The notes beneath the pieces are model-generated. The model searched no databases. It was not told the DNA's origin and was given only the letters and a program-made list of their open reading frames with translations. Both the position numbers and the translations under genes were made by a program. DNA of 64,000 nt. It comes from Zygnema cylindricum. Lineage: Eukaryota; Streptophyta; Zygnematophyceae; Zygnematales; Zygnemataceae. How positions within the stretch are numbered: position 1 is the stretch's first letter; the number at the start of each line of letters is the position of its first letter. This document shows positions 12,406-24,769 of this stretch, in pieces. The DNA is taken from positions 117,001 through 181,000 of the forward strand of contig JBBHKE010000513.1 in assembly GCA_037447655.1 (NCBI GenBank), read 5' to 3'.

Positions 12406-12997
12406 TGTTACGATTCATTGAAAGAATCGTACGCACGCGGAATCAGTTCGATTTCGCGAAAGAAAAACTGTACTTTCTAGAATGAATCGAAAGTACTTTG
12501 ACGTACGATTTCGAGAAAGTACTATGTATGTTTCGCGAAATATATTTGTTTCGCGTCTAGAATTTTCGTACGTCTAATTTAGTACGATAGTACTTCTAGT
12601 TTTGTCTAGTACTTTCGTCTTAGCTTGTCGTTTTGCTATGTTTCAGCAATTAGTGAAATTTAGAGTATTTTAGTTTAATCTGTGGACAGGTGGCAGATTT
12701 GTGGACAGGTGGCAGATTTCTGGAGGCTTGTTGGCGGCGCACGCTCACACCTGTCACGCCATGGTTGGTATTGTATTTAAAGGGACACCATGACTATGTG
12801 TTAATCAATCAATGAGGAATTGGAGGATTATATGGAGTAATAGAAGAGATAGAAAAAGATTGTAATTTCAGTTTTATATTAATGTGAGAATTTTTTTGAA
12901 ATGTCTCTTCAATGTTGATTTAATGTTTTATAATCTGAATGCTTCTGCTGCTATAAGTGCTTGTAAGTGAGCTCAGAGTTTATTATCCATCCTTTCA
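12406..12997 (+). repeat. 3' LTR of copia A, 592 bp
   Basis: It differs from the 5' LTR by a few substitutions and one 19-bp tandem duplication of GTGGACAGGTGGCAGATTT at about 12681-12719, which accounts exactly for the length difference (592 versus 573). Confidence 0.95.
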
Positions 12998-14483
12998 ATT
13001 ACAACTTCACCCCTGTGAAATAAGACTTTTTGTGTGCTCAGTTCCACCACATAATGCAAAGTTATAATATGAGTTTTGGACACATTCACCCACTTTGACT
13101 TTCCCTTAGAAATGCAACCACCCTAGCAAAAACTCTAACCGACTACACCCCTGTGTAGTCCCGGACTCCCTTGAGTCCGCAGCAAAAAGAATCACTGAAA
13201 ATGGTCAACTGAATTAATAGTTATGGCTGCTCAAAGTTAGCCTTTTATACAAGGTGCTCTCTGGAAGAGAGGCGGCTATCCACCAAATTTTTTAAGTCCT
13301 ATCTCTCTCTAAAACTCTATCTACTGACGTACGACACCATTCACAATACTTTGTTGTACAGAAAAGTACAGGTGCAGGTGTACTTTCTGTACAGCCATCG
13401 TACGACATGGCTAAAAAGTCGACAAATGCCATATCCGGATTTGTTCCCGTAATCTCCGGAGTTGCCGTAATCCAAAGTGATTGTGCCACATGTCATTTGA
13501 CGTGGCGATGATCGAAAAACGCCAAAGCGCCCATTCCGCGATCTCGGCACCCATGGTGGCCGTTCGGTCAAATCCGGCATTCAATTCTACCCGTCGAATA
13601 TATGTGCCCGGTATTTGTTTCGTCGTCGAAACAAATGTGCGGTATTCGTTTCGCGAAGTATGTAAACCATACAATTCTAAACTGTATCTATGTACTAAGA
13701 ATCTATTCGCGCCGTTAAATGAATTCGTCTACGCGTATTTCTTTAAATATTTATCTAACCGTATACAGTTTAACACTGGTCTAGACTAAATGGACAAAGC
13801 TAATGACTATAGGTAGTTTGACGGACGGTAGGCACCATGATCAATTCTTGGGTTCGTCAAGTACCTTTTTGGTAAATCTACCTAATTTACCCCCTCTCTT
13901 CTCGAGAGGACCTAGGCAGCCATGGCTCTATCTCCCTATCCGGCCGTGACTACACCAACTATGGGGGCTTGGAGAAGGGAGTTAGAGGCAGACTGCCTCT
14001 GCCTTTTTCCTATCCTAATACCGACCTAGAAAATACACAAATCTCAACACTCTCCTCGATGGAGAGTTGATTCTTCACACTGTATGATTTGCGCGATTTG
14101 CAATCGCGGATTTAAAAAAGTGAAACATCCAAACGGTCAAGACTTAGGGTACTTTCGCATGTGCTAAAGTTACAGTTATTTTCTGTTGTTTTCCTCCATA
14201 ACTTAGAAAAAAACAAGAAAATCCGCAACCGGACCAAAAAACTTAAAATTAACACCGTACAAGTTGCGTTACCTTACAACTTTCAATGTAGTGCAACTTG
14301 TCGTCTAGAGCGAAGCAGTTTGTCATCTAGCGCAATTCGACCTTATTTCGCGTCCTTCCAGTTTGTCTTCGGACTTTATATAAAATCACCTCGTAAGGTG
14401 ATTTTAAATAAAGTTCCATAAGGTAAACGAATAGGCAGATGTTGTCGCATGTGCCGGAAGTTTTTTACAATTTTTGAGGGCGA

Positions 14484-16703
14484 TGTAATTCTATGGGCTC
14501 CATTGCCAAACATAATTCACAGGTCCAAAGAAGCTAATCTAGATAGTGCTGACTCTAAGTATATATAAACCCAAATGATTGACCCCTTGACGATAAAAAC
14601 CCCGTTACAGCTTCACCCTTGTGAAATAAAACTTTCTGTGTGCTCGGTTCCACCACAGAATGCAAAGTTGGAATATGAGTTTTGGATAACTTTCCCACTT
14701 TGACTTTCCCTTAGAAAGTCAGCCACCCTGGCAGGCAAACAATCTGACCCACTACACCCCTGTGTAGCGTGGACTCCCTTGAGTCCATAGCAAAAAGAAT
14801 CACTGAAAATGGTCAACTAAATGAGTTGATATGAAATAGCAAAGTTTGTCAATTTACGCAGATGCTCTTTGGGAGAGAGAAGGCTACCTTCCAAAATATT
14901 ATAAGTCCTAAAACCCCTCTCTAAAACCTCTAGTACTGAGGTACGCATCTATCGCAGCACTATATAGTACATTAAGGTACAGGTAGCGGTTTACTGTAGA
15001 AATTAAAGGCTATTTTAGTATTTTCTAGGTTTTGTAAAATGCAGAAAAGAAGCACAGGCAGTCTGCCTTTAACTCCTCTCTCCAACTCCCACACATGTCG
15101 CAGTCAATGAAAGTTGGAGAGGGAGATAGAGGCATGGTCGCCTATGCAATCCAGACGGGGACAGACATTAGATTGATAGATTTACCAAAATGGTATTTAA
15201 AGGACCCGGGATTTGAACGTGGTACCTGCCATCCGTCAGGACCGCCGGTAGCCGGTAGCCTTAGCCTATTAGTCCTAGATCAAGGTTATACGATATAGGG
15301 TTTGATAATTAGATAAATACTTACACATAGGCTATTTCATTTAACGGGATATTTGGACAGAGGTACAGTTTGTGTTGGACGGCGTACGGAACATCCGAAA
15401 CGGATACCGCGCACTTTGTTTCGAAGGCGAAACAAATATCCCGCAAGTATTTATGACGGCTAAGATTAAAATCCGGTGTAATCGGACGGCCGCGAAGCAT
15501 GCTGAGATCGCGGAATAGGTTTTTGGCGGTTTGCGGTCAACGTCACATCGATTGACACGTGGCACAACCATATTGGAATACGACATCTCCGGGGATTACA
15601 AGAACGAATCCAAAAATCACATGTGTCGACTTGTTGGTCATGTCGTACAATGGCCGTACGAAAAGTACACCGGCACCTGTACCTTTATGTACGATACAAT
15701 ATTATGATTGGAGCCGTACTTTAGTAGATAGAGTTTTAGAGAGAGATAGGACTTAGAAAAATTTGATAGATTTGACCCTATCTCCCAAGGAGCTTCTATA
15801 CAATAGGTCAACTTTGACCCTCCATAACTTACTGCTCAAGGGAGCAAATTCAGAGATTCTTTTTGCTATAGACTCAAAGGAGTCTTGCCTTCACAATGGT
15901 GAAGGTGGTAAAAGTTTTTGTCTGTCACTGTGGGAGTTATACTTGCTGAAACACAAAGGGGTCAGGGTTATCCTAGAGGCTTAGTGTGAGTTGCCTACTC
16001 TGAGGACCTATGGAGGTCTCAGAGTTACATGTACCTTTTGTATAACCATCGTACGACATGGCCAAAAAGTCGATGCATGGCATATCCGGATTTGTTCCTA
16101 TAATCCTCGGAGATGTCGCAAGCCAATGTGATTTTGCCACGTGTCAATTGACGTGGCTGTGACCGCAAACCGCCAAAAACCTACTCTGCGATTTCGACAT
16201 CTATCGTGGCCGTCCGATCCAAACCGACATTTAATTATAGCCGTCGAAAAATTGATGCGCGATATTTGTTTCGTTATCGAAACAAATGCGCGGTATTTGT
16301 TTCGTCATCGTACCGTATTCGTACTATATGAAACTGTATCTATGCACTACGTATCTATTTCTCGTTAAACGAATTAGTCTACGTGTAATTGTTTAATTAA
16401 TTATCAAACGCTATGTATTGTAACACTAATCTTAGGCTTAACGGACAAAGCTAAGAGCTACAGATGACTTGACGGACGGTATGTACTAGGATCAATTCCT
16501 GGGTCCGTCAAATCTCTATTTAGTAAAACCTACCAAGTGTACTTCATGTCTCTCTATAGGGCATAGGCAGCCATAACTCTGTTTCTTTATCCAGGCTTTA
16601 GTGACTACAACAAGTGTGGGGGCTTGGAGAAGGGAGTTAGAGGCAGACTGCATTTGCCTTTTTGTATCCTAATATAGACATAGAAAATACACAAATATCA
16701 ACA
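14484..16703 (-). mobile_element. Solo LTR2, split by inverted LTR3
   Basis: It starts TGTAATTCTATGGGC and ends ATATCAACA, like solo LTR1. The two parts (14484-14994 and 16035-16703) total about 1180 bp. The flanks GGCGA and CGCGG share only three of five bases, so the duplication is decayed or the ends have shifted. No internal region is present. Confidence 0.8.
14995..16029 (+). mobile_element. Solo LTR3, inverted insertion inside LTR2
   Basis: It is an inverted relative of LTR1 and LTR2. It starts TGTAGAAATT and ends AGAGTTACA, about 1035 bp. The flanks TTTAC (14990-14994) and TGTAC (16030-16034) match at four of five bases. On its minus strand it carries a tRNA-like B box (GTTCAAATCCC, about 15207-15217). 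Confidence 0.75.
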
Positions 16704-17336
16704 CGCGGAGTAACAATAAAAAACCCACCTCAGGTTTCCAACCCGTGCGTGACTTTTTTCCGTGCGCTTTTTTTCGTAAAGGGCCGTGGAGGGGGTTTCA
16801 ACCAACGGACGCCATTTCGCAAAAGCGAAGTCCGTGAAAGCCCCTCTTTCTCTCTCTCTCTCTCTCCCACTAACGCTTCTATCTCACAATTCTTGCAATG
16901 AAAAAAGGCAAGAAAGGTATCAGATGAAACATCTATAAAAAATATTTCTTTTGGCTTTCTTTTAGCTTATTTTGGTGCAAAGTAGAGTCAGAACGGACGA
17001 AAAACCAAAATTGGGAATCCATGGCGGAATGTTTTGGAATTTGTGACGTCTTTCTATCATAAGTACGCGTGACGTCAAAATGTCACAAACCCTAAACATC
17101 TACAATATCACAAGTAGGTAGACGTCTACAACCGTATATATGTTGTAAACGTCATCAATTGTCGCGAGTTTTGTACGCGTCTACAATCGTAACAAATTAC
17201 ACCCACGTCTACATCCGTCACAATCTAAAGTTACGATTTCATTTCTTTACATACGAATGCTCTGAAAGTTGTACGGATAATCTTCGCTAAAAAACAAAGT
17301 TACAAGACTAATTATCGGTTACATGCGAAAGTACCC

Positions 17337-18560
17337 TTACGCCTTTATTATTGGAGCATCCAGGTATCCGGTAAACATGTTTCGTCTAACAAAAATAAAG
17401 TACAAATTTGTACTAAAACTTATGGCATTTATTAAACATCCCCATTTTTCCTCTAATAGAATCTCACCGTTAGGGTGAACCTCCGTCAAGCTAAAAGTGA
17501 GGTTATTTACTAGAAAAGGTACAATTTTACACAGGGCGGTAGCCTCTTTTTCTGTTACATTTTTACAGTAAATTCGGCAAGATTCTCATAACTTTTGGAC
17601 GACAAGGTCGACCGTCCGATTCATTATTTTCAAAGCAAACGCTCATTCCAGAGGTCGCAATCGGGAATCCGAATCAGGTCGTACCCGATCTTTTTTTTTT
17701 AATCACCCGGCCGAATTTGGCCGGCCCACGTACAGATTGGGTACGGATTCGGATACCTGATTGAAACACCCAGGCTCATTCTATCCTGTGATTGGCTAGT
17801 GCGCTCCAATATTTTCAAAAGGGCAGATTAGCCACACCTTGGACGTGAACGACTGGTACACTTGTAAATCAAAGATATGATCCACGGCTGACGGGCCATG
17901 ACAACCAGACAAATGGCTAAGGCCATGTGCCTTCGTACAAAGTGGATCCAAATCCACCGAAACCTACAAAAAAATATTTGCTGGAGGATATCTTGCGACT
18001 TTGTTTTTTACATCCATTAACTTTCGCGGAAAGACTAAAACATAGTGGCGCAATTCGAAAAGTGATAAAGTACGCACGTGGAGATATTGAAATTTAATAC
18101 TTTTCTGCAAATTTTAAATTTTGTTCGTTCATATGATAAGAGGCTTAGATTTTGTGCTTTTGGAATCTTTGGCTATTTTAGTAGTCCACCTACGTGGTTC
18201 CATTCGAAATAAAGCAAGTAGGGAATAGTTGCCTCGGTGGCACGACCTTATAGAGAACTGGTCAAAAAACGTTTTCGTACGATTACAGATAACGCTTCAT
18301 GGAGGAGAGCCCTTAAGGCGCATTAGTTCCCTGCCCATCGAGGCATCTTTGGTAGGCCGTTTGCCTTGGCATTTCTGAATCTTGGATCCAAGAAAGTTGA
18401 TCTTGTCTTGTACGGCGTTGATTAGGTATTTGTTGGCTAACGGTTCTCTCGAAACAAAAAAAAGGGTGTTTACCCGTGTAATTGTAACTTAACGATGGAA
18501 CTTTGTTTTGTAGTGAAGATTTCAAGTAATAAGAGTGTGTTCCCACGTAGCCATAACTTA
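17337..18560. other. Unclassified stretch with a possible decayed MITE end
   Basis: No gene. A TTA followed by GGGTGAACCTCCGTCAAG at about 17470, then blocks like GGCAAGATTCTC near 17580, resemble the left end of the R4 MITEs at 49708 and 55316, but no right end was found. The part from 18470 to 18560 looks like a partial copy of the R2 left end. Confidence 0.35.
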
Positions 18561-19316
18561 GGGTGTGTCTCCATGTACTTGAAACTTAACGAACTTACTT
18601 TGTTTTTAGCGCAGATCCGGTTGACTCGGATTTTAGGTTTCCCTATGTGTAACAACGAAAGTGTTACTTAATGGTGATGATTGCATACGTTGACAATGCC
18701 CGTGACGACTATCAACATCTACAATCTGTAATGACGCACGTTATGTTTTGTAACTGCTTGTTACGTCGCAGGTTTTTCCGTGACGTTGTAGACGTACCGC
18801 CTTCTAGTCTATGTCGTTTCACTATTCGAAGAAAATGCATTTTGCCTTTGCGTCTCTTGTTCGCTCGACGTGAAATGGCTTCAGAATCTTAAGACCCTTG
18901 GCGAAATATAATACATATAAGGGGCAAACGAACAAAACAAAACAAATTGTGTACTTTGCCTCGTCGTACTTGAACGCAAACGGACAAAACATAACGAATA
19001 GTGCACTTTTTGCCGTCGCTTGAATATGTTTTAAATTTTTGGAAATTTTTCTACACATACGAATACGTTTTCCTATTTGTTTTTTTCGAAAATAGAATTA
19101 TAAAACATGTCGCCCATGTGTTTTAAATAAATTTTTGAAGATGACGTTTTTTCGCGTGGCCATGGCTGAATAACACAATACTACAACATGTAGTACATCC
19201 TAAATTCGTTGATGATGCAAAATGTTTTTTTGTATAATTGAAACTTACGCGGTACGCCCTAAGTTTTAAGGGAAACGACATAAAAAAATCCTTAATTTGG
19301 CATTAGAGACGTACCC
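18561..19316 (+). mobile_element. R2 MITE, Harbinger-like
   Basis: It starts GGGTGTGTCTCCATGTAC and ends in the imperfect inverted counterpart (...GAGACGTACCC), flanked by TTA on both sides (18558-18560, 19317-19319). It is about 756 bp. Other R2 copies in the window are at 30426, 56523, and partly at 35200 and 48937. It has no coding frame. The interior is rich in GTTGACAATGCC/GTAGACGTAC blocks. Confidence 0.65.
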
Positions 19317-19319
19317 TTA

Positions 19320-20760
19320 ATCTTCTTACTTTGCTTTTGATTATTTGTACTACTTTTCAGAGAGTTCCTCTAGTCGAAAACGAAATCGTTACTTTAAATG
19401 TGGACGTGGGTACAATTTTTGACTGTTGTAGACAATTACAAAACTCGCGACAATTTTTGAAGTTTACAAATAGCGACGGTTGTACACCTCTAATTTTTTG
19501 TGACATTGTAGATGTTGGGGGTTTTGCGACTTTATGACATCATGCTCACTTGTGTTAATGTCGACTTCATTGATTCAAGAACTTTCGGCCATGGCTTCCT
19601 AATTTCGTTTTTTCAATTTTTCTCACTCGACTTGCCATCAAAATATGCCCAAAGGTATTCAAAATAATCATTTTCCAAAGCTATTTTATTGCATATCGAT
19701 ATTGTTGTGTTTCGCTCCAAAAACTGAGAGAAAAAGTTGATAGTATGAGATGGAGAGGGAGGGAGGCGTCTTCACTAACTTCGCTTTTGCGAAATGGCAT
19801 CCGTTGCTCGAGACCCCTCCGCGACCCCTGTACAGAAAACAGTCTGTACAAGCTGCAATTTCTTTTTTTATGTACTCGCGTTTTGTAAAAATGTTTTGAA
19901 ATTTTACAACACGTGCAAACACATAGTCATGTTATTTGTTATACCGTTATTCTAAATAAAATTGAGGCATAAAATCGTTTTCATATAAAGTTTGAAGATC
20001 ACGTTCATTAACGTGGCAGTGGGTCGACGAGATCAAGACAGCAAGCTACACTATATTTCAAGTGTCACAATGACGCAAATAGTACTATGGTTTTCACAAT
20101 TTTGTTGTACATCAAAGGATTTTCTCACGACTGACTCTGTTTTGGACGACAAATACTAGAAAAAACCCTTACGTGAACACATGGGAACACTCCCTGATTT
20201 GAAGGTTTTTCAATGTGCGAAAACGAAATCGTTACTTAAAACTGTGACAGTTGTTGACGTTGTATAACTTTTGACGATTCAATACTTTTTAACGTTGATT
20301 TTTGTTGTGACATTGTAAATGTCTCGATTGTTTTGACATTGTGACGCTATTCTCACTCTGTGACAACTTCGACGCCACTATTTCTGAAACTTGTTGCCAA
20401 TGCTTAATTTTGTTTTTTTTTTCTCGTTTGATCTGCCACCGAACTACGCCCAAAGATAGTAAAAAAAAATGTTCTTAGATGTTTTTCGTTTCACTTCAAC
20501 ACCGTCATGTTTAATTGTAGGAGGGAGAAGGGAGCGTTTGTGGGAGAGAGAGGGGGAGTGGCCACGAAGGCGTAGACCTTTGCAAAGGACCCTTAGAAAA
20601 CAAGTGGAGGTTTGAGACCGTTGATTATTTTTTTCCCGTACATGTGCGTGACCGACAAAAAAAAGTAAGTGTTCGATCACTTGTGCAAATATGTTCAAAA
20701 TCGTGTGAAACGTGCTAGACGTTTTTTTTGTTAGTTAGCTGTCACTATTACTAAAATCAA
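19320..20760. repeat. R2-related repeats, further diverged units
   Basis: Two units (about 19320-19870 and 20160-20650) share blocks with each other: CGAAAACGAAATCGTTACTT, a GTGACATTGTA(G/A)ATGT block, and a purine-rich block (GGAGGGAGG) near GACCC(C/T)T. The block at 16730-16900 is an inverted relative. Ends were not fixed. Confidence 0.5.
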
Positions 20761-21083
20761 CTATTGAGTCGGTTTCAACAGGATTTTGAAGAGAGCTGGT
20801 ATGACATGGCAGTCGGTGGAAAAATAGAAGACGTCAAACTAGAGTACCAAGATGACGTAAATTGTACATTGATACTTTATAATTTTTTCATACAACCCAA
20901 TATTTTATCACTGCATAATTGCATATTTAATATTTCATGAAAACGATAAAAAAAAATTGACACATAAGCACACACCCACTCTTGGATCCAATATAGTCAT
21001 TTACCGCGTGTAAATTAAAGAGTAGTAGAACGTACTTGCCTACTTTGGTCTGCACCATGTTAGCTTTTTCGGATTCAAATTTA

Positions 21084-22556
21084 TAGTGTAGTGTATTGGT
21101 AGCCATTTGCCGATATGCCTTTTTTTTGCATATCGATAATTGATTTATTGGGACGTTATATTGATATTGTTGTTATCGCGATGAAAATCGCAAATATTGG
21201 TTTTTTCTTGCGATAACACCGTTTTGATAATTATCGGCGATAATTGTACGTTTCTTACAATATAGTTATACGGGTTATGTTGTTTTACTGAACTTGCGTT
21301 CAACCACTATATAGAGTGTATAACATATTATTATAAGTGGCATTCCATACTATATACACCGAAAAATAAAACATAGTATATTGTAACAGTAATAGTGAAT
21401 CGAACTTGTCCGTGAAATGGGTATTTAAGTGTTACGAACATAGAGTTTTGAATTTGGTAGACGTCCGCGAAAGAATCGCACGATTTGGAGTTGTATTTTA
21501 AAAGATATAGCGATTTGTGAATTTAGGCGACAACACGATGTCAAAATAACGAGTGGGTGTTCATTGAAACAGGTTAAGGGTCAAACTAGCTGCGGAATTT
21601 CAAGGGTTAAGGGTCAAACTAGCCGCGGAATTTCAAGCGCACGTTTAAAAGGTACCAAATGAATCAATACTTTGTTTGGTACGCACGATGGTTCGTTTCG
21701 TACAATTTTTAGTCAGAAACGTCACTTTAACTTTATGAAATTTCGTAGATAGTTTCGCGTTTGAAATTTGAGACGCACGTTTGTGCGAAGTCGCGCTTCG
21801 TTTGGCGCGCACTTTTGCTCGTAAATGTTACGTAGTGAAATGTAGCGTTTGATTGGTTAGTAAATCCTACGTAGTTAGTAAGAGATTTCGCACGTTTATG
21901 CATTGGTCAATCTGAGTCCTAGCTGATCAATGATTGGCCTTGGTAAAACCTGTTCAACAAAGCGTTGACTCTCGCCTGGCTAGTCCAGGGCGATGATGGA
22001 TAAATAGTGAAGTCTAAGAGAAGAGTAGGCATCTTTTCCGTTGGAAAATTTTGTGGGAATTCTGAATGATCTTGGTCATGAGCGTTTAAAACCAAATTGG
22101 AGCAATGGCATTTTTGCAATGAAATCTCTTACAAACTAAGTAGTGCTTTAGTAGTTAAGAGATAGAAGTATTAAGAGTGGAGAGTAGTGGAAAACACTTT
22201 AAAAGAAGGGTTGAGCCACGAGGGCAAGAGACCAAGCTAATGTTATGTGGACAAAAGCTTATTCTAATTTAAAGTTTATACTTATGTGAGTGCTTTCCAA
22301 TACGGATGTGTATTTTCCAATGTGTGGAATGTGTGGTTGAAATTGGTTGTAGTAATGGGATTTTCTAAGAGGTAGGAAATCGTGTTACATATATTACGAT
22401 GTATGTTATATAGCGTACTAATTTTTTTTCCAGTTATCGCTGATAAGGAATTTGTTGGTACTCGGAGCGATACATCGGTAACCCTCACCGCTCGATAACC
22501 AATTACTCCCGTTATAGGTTTTATTGCGATAAATTTTTCCTCAATGCACAACACTA
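21084..22556. mobile_element. R3 hAT-like element, 1473 bp, non-autonomous
   Basis: The left end TAGTGTAGTGTATTGGTA and the right end ...AATGCACAACACTA are imperfect inverted repeats. The 8-bp flanks CAAATTTA (21076-21083) and CGAATTTA (22557-22564) match at seven of eight bases, as for hAT elements. Subterminal regions are full of TATCGNCGATAA motifs. No transposase frame is seen. Confidence 0.7.
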
Positions 22557-22800
22557 CGAATTTAAAATTTGGCATCCTAGTTTCAAAGGGATTGGAGTGA
22601 ATTTTTCGAAACATGAAAGGAGAGCGAACAAAAGTGGAAAAACATATCAATTGTGGAGAATCTGTTATATAAACGAAATGCATCATTCCCTTTAATATGA
22701 TAAACAAAATGGTATAGTACACTTGCAATAGAAACACGAGAGCGTACATGTAAAAAAAACAAAGTATCATTTTTTTTATTTTCGTGTGTCGGGTAAATTC

Positions 22801-23667
22801 TAGTGTTGTGCATTAACAAGAAATTCATTGCGATAACACTGATACCAATAGTTATTGGTTATCGAACGATCAAGGTTCCCGATATATCGCTCCGTGACCA
22901 ACAAATTCCTTATCGACGATAAGTAGAAAAAATATAGTACGTTTTATAATAGTACTTTACAATATATTGTATTATATTTTTTTTTCTGTATATAGCAGGA
23001 CATGCCACGTGTAGTAATGTGTTTAGTGTGTTGTGTAATAGAATAACGACGGTCGATTACGACGGAATAAACCGTACAATTGTACGGTACAAACAGTAAA
23101 ATTGTACAGTACAAACCGTACAATTATCGCCGATAGTTATCGGTACTAATGTTATCGCGATATAAAACCGATATTATCAGTTTTTTATCGGTGATAACAC
23201 CGACGTCGATATATCGTGCCAATAAATCGATTATCGGCAAGTTAGAAAAGGGTACATATCGATTATTGGAAAAACCTTGTCGATACACAATACTTGTAAT
23301 TTCTTATCGCGATAACGGTGAGGGGTCCCGCTATATCGCTCCGAGGCCGACAAAAATTTGGGGAGGGGGGAGTGGTCTGTATGACTTTACGAAATTGTGG
23401 TACGAAAATCAAGTACGAAATGAGTACGTAGTTATCGCGACGAGGGTGGGAGATTTAAAGATATTTTTCACAATCCATTCCGTACCACAGAACAGAGTTG
23501 TAGTAAATAATTATCAAGCCGATATTTATGGGTGTTATATCGTAATATATCGGTAATTTATTACAATAATTCTCCTAACGATATATTGATCCATTTTTAT
23601 TATTATCACTAAGTCAAAAGAAGTGACATATCGGATATAGGCAAAAGGTCACCGATACACAACACTA
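22801..23667. mobile_element. R3 hAT-like element, opposite orientation, imperfect
   Basis: It starts TAGTGTTGTGCATTAAC and ends CCGATACACAACACTA with the usual TATCG-rich subterminal repeats. The flanks (GTAAATTC and ACTACAGT) do not match, so it may be rearranged or composed of two copies; another internal R3-like block lies at about 23110-23340. Confidence 0.55.
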
Positions 23668-23851
23668 ACTACAGTATACCGCGAATCATAATTAGCCTTA
23701 TAAACGCTAATTGCGTCGCCCCAAATTTTGACTCTATCTCATTAAATAGAGTGCATAATTCGAAATTATTCTTTACATTATTTAAGGTACTTTTTGAATC
23801 AGCGTTAACAACTCTAACATAGTGTCGTTTTAAATAGTGTGGCGTACGGTC

Positions 23852-24753
23852 TGAAATTATGTGGTCTCTATTAACCCATAGAATGAGTAGCCTATGTAAA
23901 GCCTCCAGGATAATATTTGACCCTTTCACTTTCCCACTGAATAAGTGCCACCCAGGCACACAAATATTTTGACCACCCTCACCCCTGTGAGGAGAAGACT
24001 CCCTTGAGTCTAGCGCAAAAAGAATCATTAAATTTGCTCCCTTGAGAAGTAAGTTATGGCTAGCCAAAGATGGCCTATAAATATAAAAGGTCACTTGGAG
24101 AGAGGCGCCTCAAACACGCTAAGTCTCTTAGCTCCTACTCAGAACTACTTACTACTCTACCCTCGGCCAATCAAAAGAGTGAATAGAACAAAAAGGTATA
24201 GTGGCTGATTGTACTTCTTGTACAGCCATTGTACAACATGGCCTTCTTGTTGACACTTGTCAACATGGGAGCTTTCATTCCTCCTCCCATCCTTTCCGGC
24301 GTCCAATGATGTGGCGCCACGTGGCACAGCGCGCCGCTATGTTCGAAAGCCGCCAAAGATTCATTCGGGTTTGGCTGGGGCGACATCGTCCGTCCGATCA
24401 TGTATTTTCCATGGCTAGATTTGCGTCCGCGAGCGCCGTTTGACTATAGCTATCGTTTCGTCAATTTTGGTATGTTTTAATGAAAGTGACGTTTTGCGTA
24501 ACACTTTAAATACATAGAAAACGTAATAAGTGTATCGTTTCGTTAACGCTGTAATGGTTAAGGTGTACGTCTATGCCGAGTTTGCAGACCTAGGTTCAAA
24601 ACTGGTTTAGGGCATCATTTTGGCAATCTGTCAATCTGTCTGCCTGTCTGCCTGTTTCTTTCAGAGAATGGACGCAGCCATGGTGACTCTCTCTCTCTCT
24701 CTTCACTCTAAATTCTTAATTAAGAAGTGAATATTAATTACTTCTTTTCAACA
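23852..24753 (-). repeat. 3' LTR of copia B, about 902 bp
   Basis: In element sense it runs TGTTGAAAAG to ...TTCA. It matches the 5' LTR; the main length difference is a shorter CT microsatellite (about 24689-24704). It contains a tRNA-like module on the plus strand at about 24549-24612 with box-B-like GGTTCAAAACT. Confidence 0.9.
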
Positions 24754-24769
24754 CTCCCCTTATTTCTTA
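24754..24769 (-). other. Polypurine tract of copia B
   Basis: The minus strand reads TAAGAAATAAGGGGAG directly before the 3' LTR start. Confidence 0.75.

Larger units (their letters stand above)
8304..12997 (+). mobile_element. Copia element A: LTR retrotransposon lacking RT and most of RNase H
   Basis: A complete element of 4694 bp with two LTRs, a primer site and a purine tract, flanked by the 5-bp duplication ATTAC (8299-8303 and 12998-13002). The target was solo LTR1. Domain order is Gag, zinc knuckles, protease, integrase, then a few codons of the RT start joined directly to the RNase H end. Coding is also broken by stops at 9456 and 11000 and by frameshifts. It cannot be autonomous; it could only move with enzymes from a relative. 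Confidence 0.95.
8167..14049 (-). mobile_element. Solo LTR1 (copia-B-like family), split by copia element A
   Basis: The plus strand begins TGTAACTCTATGGGG and ends ATCTCAACA. It is flanked by a perfect 5-bp duplication CTCTC (8162-8166 and 14050-14054). Joining 8167-8303 to 13003-14049 gives about 1184 bp, matching solo LTR2 (about 1180 bp) nearly end to end. The core, with the CCCTGTG and GACTCCCTTGAGTC blocks, also aligns to the LTRs of copia B. Read in element sense (minus) it runs TGTTGAGAT...GTTACA. No internal region remains, so it is a solo LTR. Confidence 0.85.
14147..17336. mobile_element. Harbinger-like MITE split by solo LTR2
   Basis: The ends are the perfect 16-bp inverted repeat GGGTACTTTCGCATGT (14147-14162 and 17321-17336), flanked by TTA (14144-14146 and 17337-17339). 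Removing LTR2 (14484-16703) leaves about 970 bp with no coding frame. The TTA duplication and GGG termini suggest PIF/Harbinger; the superfamily is inference since no transposase is present. The right part, with GTCTACAA(T/C)CGT motifs, resembles the R2 repeats in inverted orientation. Confidence 0.75.
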
